A DNA stretch of 64,000 nt. It comes from JAUIAI01 sp041396585 (GTDB taxonomy: Bacteria; Pseudomonadota; Gammaproteobacteria; Burkholderiales; Burkholderiaceae_E). Each line of letters opens with the position of its first letter. Position 1 is the stretch's first letter. The stretch covers positions 186,001-250,000 of the forward strand of contig JAWKYG010000004.1 of NCBI GenBank assembly GCA_041396585.1, in the 5' to 3' direction. Positions 60,699 to 64,000 of the stretch are shown here, in pieces. Both the position numbers and the translations under genes were made by a program. The notes below the pieces were generated by a model that was not told the DNA's origin, did not search any database, and saw only the letters and a program-made list of their open reading frames with translations.

Positions 60699-61042
60699 CG
60701 ATCAGATGCCCCCCCGATCGGCGGATTCACGGCAAGGCCGGATCCACCACCAGGCGTGATGGCGGGTCGGGCGGTCGAGCCGACCGGCACGCCCGATTCC
60801 TGGGGCGGTGGGTGGCCGATGCAAAAGGGCCATGATTCGGACTCCTGGACTGGAATTCCATCCTATGGCGTCGCGATTGACCCCAAATGGTGACGCCGAC
60901 CGACGGAGCGCAGTCGGGATCGACCGGACCGCGGGCCCGCATCAAACGTTGTTTGCTCATGACGCGTTGCAAACGACCCGGGTCGCGCCAACGCGCTCAC
61001 GGCCGCCGGATCACCCGGCGGCGCGCCGCTCAGCGCGCCGGT
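60699..61042. other. 344-bp gap between giant-protein start and TetR gene
   Basis: The stretch is GC-rich with scattered short CG repeats. No convincing protein, RNA or strong hairpin was seen. It must hold the promoter of the giant surface-protein gene, which reads leftwards from 60698, but no hexamer pair stands out. Confidence 0.5.
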
Positions 61043-61600
61043 TCAGCGCGCCCGCGCCGCCGTCAGGCGCTTGCGGCCCGCCGCCAGAATGCGCTCGGAC
61101 AGCACCGGGTCGTCGACGGCACGCGACAGGGGTCAGCGCGCCGACCATCGTCGCGACATCGCTCAGAGCGTCGTCCTCCTCGACCTGCGGCCGGCCGGCC
61201 GCAAACCAGCGATCCGATGCGCGATCTGCCGCACGGCGCTGGTGAATCGCCGCCGGACATCGGGGCCCTCACGCGACACGTCGCCGCCCAGGGCCGCCAG
61301 CGCACAGCCATCTCCGGGTCGGTCACGGTGTTCGGCACAGAGATAGCGCGCGACATAGTCCTCGAACGTCCGCATTCCGCTCAGGTGTTCGGCATTGGTG
61401 TTCAACGCATGTTCCAGGGCCTCGGCGGCCAGCCCGGCCTTCGACCCGAACTGGCTGTACAGACTGCCGTGGGACAACCCGGCCTCATCGGCCAGCGCAT
61501 CCATGCCCACGCCCGAGAAGCCCTTCTCCCGAAAAAGCTTCGCGGCCGCGCTCAGCATGCGCGCGCGGTTCTCGGCTGCGCGCTCCCTGGACACCCGCAT
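61043..61600 (-). CDS. TetR/AcrR family regulator (two compensating frameshifts)
   Basis: A regulator of about 185 residues. The HTH is MRVSRERAAENRARMLSAAA, KLFREKGFSGVGMDALADEA and GLSHGSLYSQFGSKAGLAAE. The ligand domain breaks near 61202; restoring one base gives AAGRPQVEEDDALSDVATMV. An extra C near 61128 is then followed by SRAVDDPVLSERILAAGRKR. Removing and adding these bases gives a normal TetR length. The start is the ATG at 61600 (MRVSRERAAENR). It is divergent from an MFS efflux remnant, with a palindromic operator candidate between them. Confidence 0.82.
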
Positions 61601-61633
61601 GGCGTTTCCCCGTAGGAAGATGGAATGACCATC

Positions 61634-61688
61634 TTGACACTTTTCATTACGCTCGTCACGATTGAGCGCATTCATGACGATCGTCATG
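61634..61688 (+). promoter_or_regulatory. promoter and TetR operator candidate
   Basis: A consensus -35 TTGACA at 61634-61639 is followed 17 bp later by a weak -10 (CACGAT). CATGACGATCGTCATG at 61673-61688 is a perfect 16-bp palindrome, the size expected for a TetR dimer site. Another inverted repeat (AGATGG, 5 nt, CCATCT) lies at 61618-61634 between the divergent starts. Confidence 0.55.
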
Positions 61689-61709
61689 CAAATCCCGGAC
61701 AGATCGTCA

Positions 61710-62055
61710 TGCCCCGCAGGATCGCAAGCCCCAACCAGGTTCTGGCCATCGTGTGCGCGGGCATCGTGCTGGCCAACCCCGACCTGTTCATCGTCAATGT
61801 GGCGCTGTTCACGATCGCATCGGCGACCCGCACTCCGGCTCCGCGGTCATCAACATCGTGCGCCAGATCGGCTTCGCGGTCGGCGTGACGATCTTCGTCG
61901 CCGTGTTGGGCGCGCCGGAATCCGTGGTCGGGAACATAGGGGCATTTCGTCGCGCCTGGTGGGTGATGGCGGTGATCACCGCGATCGGCCTTTTCCCGCT
62001 TCTGTGGCTGCGCGCGAGCAAGACGACGAGCCCCCGACAATCGCCTGGTGCATGA
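61710..62055 (+). pseudogene. MFS (DHA2/EmrB-type) efflux gene with a large internal deletion
   Basis: The ATG at 61710 opens the usual DHA2 N-terminus (NQVLAIVCAGIVLANPDLFI, VNVAL). After about 40 codons a second frame gives only the C-terminal part of such a transporter (SGSAVINIVRQIGFAVGVTI, then WWVMAVITAIGLFPLLWLRA) and stops at 62055. Roughly 350 central residues of a normal 450-500-residue transporter are absent, so this is a deletion remnant. It faces the TetR gene, the typical repressor-efflux arrangement. Confidence 0.75.
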
Positions 62056-62066
62056 TGAGAACAGAG

Positions 62067-63320
62067 ATGACTGACGAGACCCCCAAGCCTGCGACCGCCA
62101 ACGGCGCTGGGCGTCCCAGCATGCATGCCCTCTGGCTGGTGCTGCTGGCGGCGGCAGGCACCTTCGCGCTCACGATGGGCGTGCGCCAGACCATGGGTTT
62201 GTATCTGTCACCGTTGAACACCGCCACCGGTCTGGGCATCACCAACATCAGTCTGGCATTCGCATTCGGGCAGTTGTGGTGGGGCCTGACGCAGCCGTTC
62301 GCCGGTGCGGTGGCCGACAGGATCGGCGCGGGCCGGGTGATCTTCGTGGGCGTGATCGCGGTCTCGATCGGCACGGTCATCACCCCGCTGATGACCTCCA
62401 CCGCCGGCCTGATCTTCGCGATCGGCATCCTGGCCGCCGGCGGTGCCGGCATGGCCGGTGTGTCGGTGCTGATGGCCGCGACCACACGCCTGGTGCCGGC
62501 AAACTCGCGGGGCATGGCAGCCGGCATCGTCAATGCCGGCGGCTCGTTCGGCCAGTTCGCGCTGGCGCCGATCGCCGCCGGCCTGACGGCCTCGCTGGGC
62601 TGGGTCGCCTCGATGCAATGGCTCGGGCTCGCGCTGCTGCTCGCACTTCCGGCGGCGTGGGTGCTCAGGGGCCACGCCGCCACAGTGAGCACCACCAGCG
62701 GCACCACCACATTGTCTGCCGGCCAGGCTCTGCGCCAGGCGCTGAGCACGCCCAGTTACTGCTTCCTGGGCACCGGTTTCTTCGTTTGCGGCTTCCATGT
62801 CGCCTTTCTCGCGACCCACCTGCCGGGCGTCATCGAGAGTTGCGGCCTGCCGGCCGTGGTGGCCGGCTGGGCCCTGGCGATCATCGGCCTGTTCAACATC
62901 ATCGGCAGCCTGACGATCGGCTGGGCCGTTGGTCGCTGGCGCATGAAGTCGCTGCTTTCGCTGCTTTACACCATCCGCGGCCTCGCCGTGCTGGCCTTCC
63001 TCCTGGCGCCGAAAACGACCACCGTCGTGCTGATCTTCGCCACCGTGATGGGGGTGAGCTTTCTGTCGACGGTGCCGCCGACAGCGGGCCTGGTGGCCAA
63101 AATGTTCGGCACGGCCAATATGGCCATGCTGGTCGGCGTGCTGATGCTCGCACACCAATGTGGCGGATTTCTCGGCGCCTTCCTTGGCGGCCAGGTGTTC
63201 CAGCTGACCGACAGCTATGACTGGGTCTGGTATATCGACATCGCCCTGGCCGCGGGTGCCGCGTTGGTCCATCTGCCGATTCGCGAGGCGCGGCTCGTCC
63301 GATCCGCAGCCGCCGCCTGA
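62067..63320 (+). CDS. MFS transporter (monocarboxylate/oxalate-formate antiporter-like)
   Basis: A 417-residue MFS protein with twelve predicted helices. Segments include GVRQTMGLYLSPLNTATGLG, FGQLWWGLTQPFAGAVADRI, TRLVPANSRGMAAGIVNAGG, and the second-half loop GWAVGRWRMKSLLSLLYTIR. The pattern resembles the YbfB/MCT-like carboxylate exporters. ATG 62067 (MTDETPKP) is chosen; ATG 62052 overlaps the stop of the MFS remnant and is an alternative. The substrate may be an organic acid linked to the acyl-CoA ligase downstream (inference). Confidence 0.88.
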   Translation: MTDETPKPATANGAGRPSMHALWLVLLAAAGTFALTMGVRQTMGLYLSPLNTATGLGITNISLAFAFGQLWWGLTQPFAGAVADRIGAGRVIFVGVIAVSIGTVITPLMTSTAGLIFAIGILAAGGAGMAGVSVLMAATTRLVPANSRGMAAGIVNAGGSFGQFALAPIAAGLTASLGWVASMQWLGLALLLALPAAWVLRGHAATVSTTSGTTTLSAGQALRQALSTPSYCFLGTGFFVCGFHVAFLATHLPGVIESCGLPAVVAGWALAIIGLFNIIGSLTIGWAVGRWRMKSLLSLLYTIRGLAVLAFLLAPKTTTVVLIFATVMGVSFLSTVPPTAGLVAKMFGTANMAMLVGVLMLAHQCGGFLGAFLGGQVFQLTDSYDWVWYIDIALAAGAALVHLPIREARLVRSAAAA

Positions 63321-63652
63321 AGCGCGCTGTCGCGGGTACTCAGCCACCCGTGAGGCCGGGCCGGCTTCACCTTGATAGCCGCTGACAGAGGCCTGCGAGC
63401 CGGGCTGCAGCGGGATCTGGACGACCCCTGACCGGCCGTCTGCGGGCCACGCAGCACCAGTGCCGTGATCGGCGCGAACGCGGCCGACGGCATATCGATC
63501 GTGCGACTCGGGCTCTGCTCGTAGCGCATCACCCGCCCCATTGACGCTTCGACTCGCACGCCATAATATTTTGAATTCAGAATTCGGTACGCAATAACCT
63601 GGGTTCCGAGGAACCCGCCAGAACCCTGCGAACTGCCCTGCGGAGGGGAGAC
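63321..63652. other. 332-bp gap before the acyl-CoA ligase, with a small hairpin and AT-rich core
   Basis: No gene was recognised. GGGTTCCGAGGAACCC at 63601-63616 is a 7-bp stem with a 2-nt loop, and an AT-rich segment with two GAATTC copies lies at about 63563-63585. These may be the operator and promoter of the ligase that starts at 63653. Confidence 0.45.
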
Positions 63653-64000
63653 ATGACACCGATACCCACGATTGGCCAGATGCTCACGACTCAGGCGCGT
63701 TTGCAGCCCGAACGCATCGGCGGTCGCGACCTGGGCCGTTGCATGAGCTTCCGGCTCTGGAACGAGCGTGCCTGCCGGCTGGCCAATGCCCTGACCGGGC
63801 TCGGCCTGGCCAAGGGCGATCGGGTCGCGGTGCTGGCATACAACCGCATCGAATGGCTGGAGATCTACACCGCGGTCGCCAAGGCCGGTTTGGTAGCGGT
63901 GCCGATCAACTTCCGGCTGGTGGCGCCCGAGATCCGCTTCATCGTGCAAGACTGCGCGGCCGCCGCGGTGATCGCCGAACACGGGCTGCACGAGGCGATC
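63653..64000 (+). CDS. AMP-dependent acyl-CoA synthetase, N-terminal part (cut by window edge)
   Basis: The first 116 residues of an ANL-family ligase: MTPIPTIGQMLTTQARLQPE, then WNERACRLANALTGLGLAKG, DRVAVLAYNRIEWLEIYTAV and AKAGLVAVPINFRLVAPEIR. The ATG at 63653 has a strong GGAGGGGAG upstream. Such enzymes activate fatty or aromatic acids to CoA esters. The active-site motifs lie beyond the window, so the substrate class is open. Confidence 0.88.
   Translation, partial: MTPIPTIGQMLTTQARLQPERIGGRDLGRCMSFRLWNERACRLANALTGLGLAKGDRVAVLAYNRIEWLEIYTAVAKAGLVAVPINFRLVAPEIRFIVQDCAAAAVIAEHGLHEAI

Noticed and set aside
63340..63550. Minus-strand frame with a stretch resembling YceH/DUF480 (ALVLRGPQTAG)
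   Set aside because: Only about 15 residues look family-like, the following sequence does not, and the flanks are unrelated; most likely chance.
1..64000. tRNA, rRNA, CRISPR arrays, transposases or phage genes
   Set aside because: None were recognised by eye on either strand; short tandem repeats at 36287-36404 lack CRISPR spacing.

Overview
The window is GC-rich, densely packed DNA from what looks like a free-living, respiratory member of the Pseudomonadota. The indications are two TRAP transporters, Tat-exported formate dehydrogenase with DUF3305/DUF3306 accessory genes, an RpoE-ChrR sigma/anti-sigma pair and many 4-bp ATGA-type gene overlaps. The class (alpha, beta or gamma) cannot be decided from the sequence alone. 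No rRNA, tRNA, CRISPR array, insertion sequence or phage gene was recognised.

Layout. 1-3.6 kb: the 5' part of a sulfatase, a small basic secreted protein, two YceI proteins and a cytochrome b561. 3.8-9.4 kb: a LysR regulator divergent from an oxidation cluster (VanA-type Rieske oxygenase, zinc alcohol dehydrogenase, CYP199-like P450, FMN/2Fe-2S reductase). 9.5-18.5 kb: a C3-organosulfonate island (GntR regulator, SuyA/SuyB sulfolactate sulfo-lyase, TRAP transporter, HpsN-type dehydrogenase, SDR) that should take dihydroxypropanesulfonate to sulfolactate and then to pyruvate plus sulfite. 18.7-21.2 kb: an unknown membrane-anchored protein and an acyl-CoA dehydrogenase.

21.3-30.8 kb: a stress and lipid-modification region built around RpoE-ChrR. 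Three promoter-like sites of the form TGATCC-N18-TANNAN lie exactly where transcripts would be expected: in front of DUF6134-DUF2177, of rpoE-chrR, and of a seven-gene coupled operon (CFA-like methyltransferase, DUF2878, DUF1295, desaturase, FAD oxidoreductase, DUF1365, CFA synthase). This resembles singlet-oxygen regulons and may make methylated or furan-type fatty acids. 30.9-36.3 kb: a second TRAP transporter, an alpha/beta hydrolase divergent from a LysR gene, and a rhodanese.

36.4-54.6 kb: an SDR, then a large minus-strand formate dehydrogenase operon (DUF3305, DUF3306, TorD-like chaperone, Tat peptide protein, alpha, beta and gamma subunits, WD40-cytochrome c, a 41-residue membrane peptide), a divergent multi-cluster ferredoxin, a coupled trio (TupA-like/cytochrome c fusion, 2-oxoglutarate oxygenase, FAD-linked oxidase), and a plus-strand DUF6494-Mrp-DUF4444-DUF6505 module. 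54.6-64 kb: a 2023-residue LEPR/DUF4347/cadherin-type surface protein, a TetR regulator facing an internally deleted MFS gene, an intact MFS transporter, and the 5' end of an acyl-CoA ligase.

About ten otherwise well-conserved genes are broken by single-base indels. In nearly every case adding or removing one base restores a normal-length protein, so most of these breaks are probably sequence errors rather than pseudogenes. Coordinates for those genes span the whole reconstructed gene.
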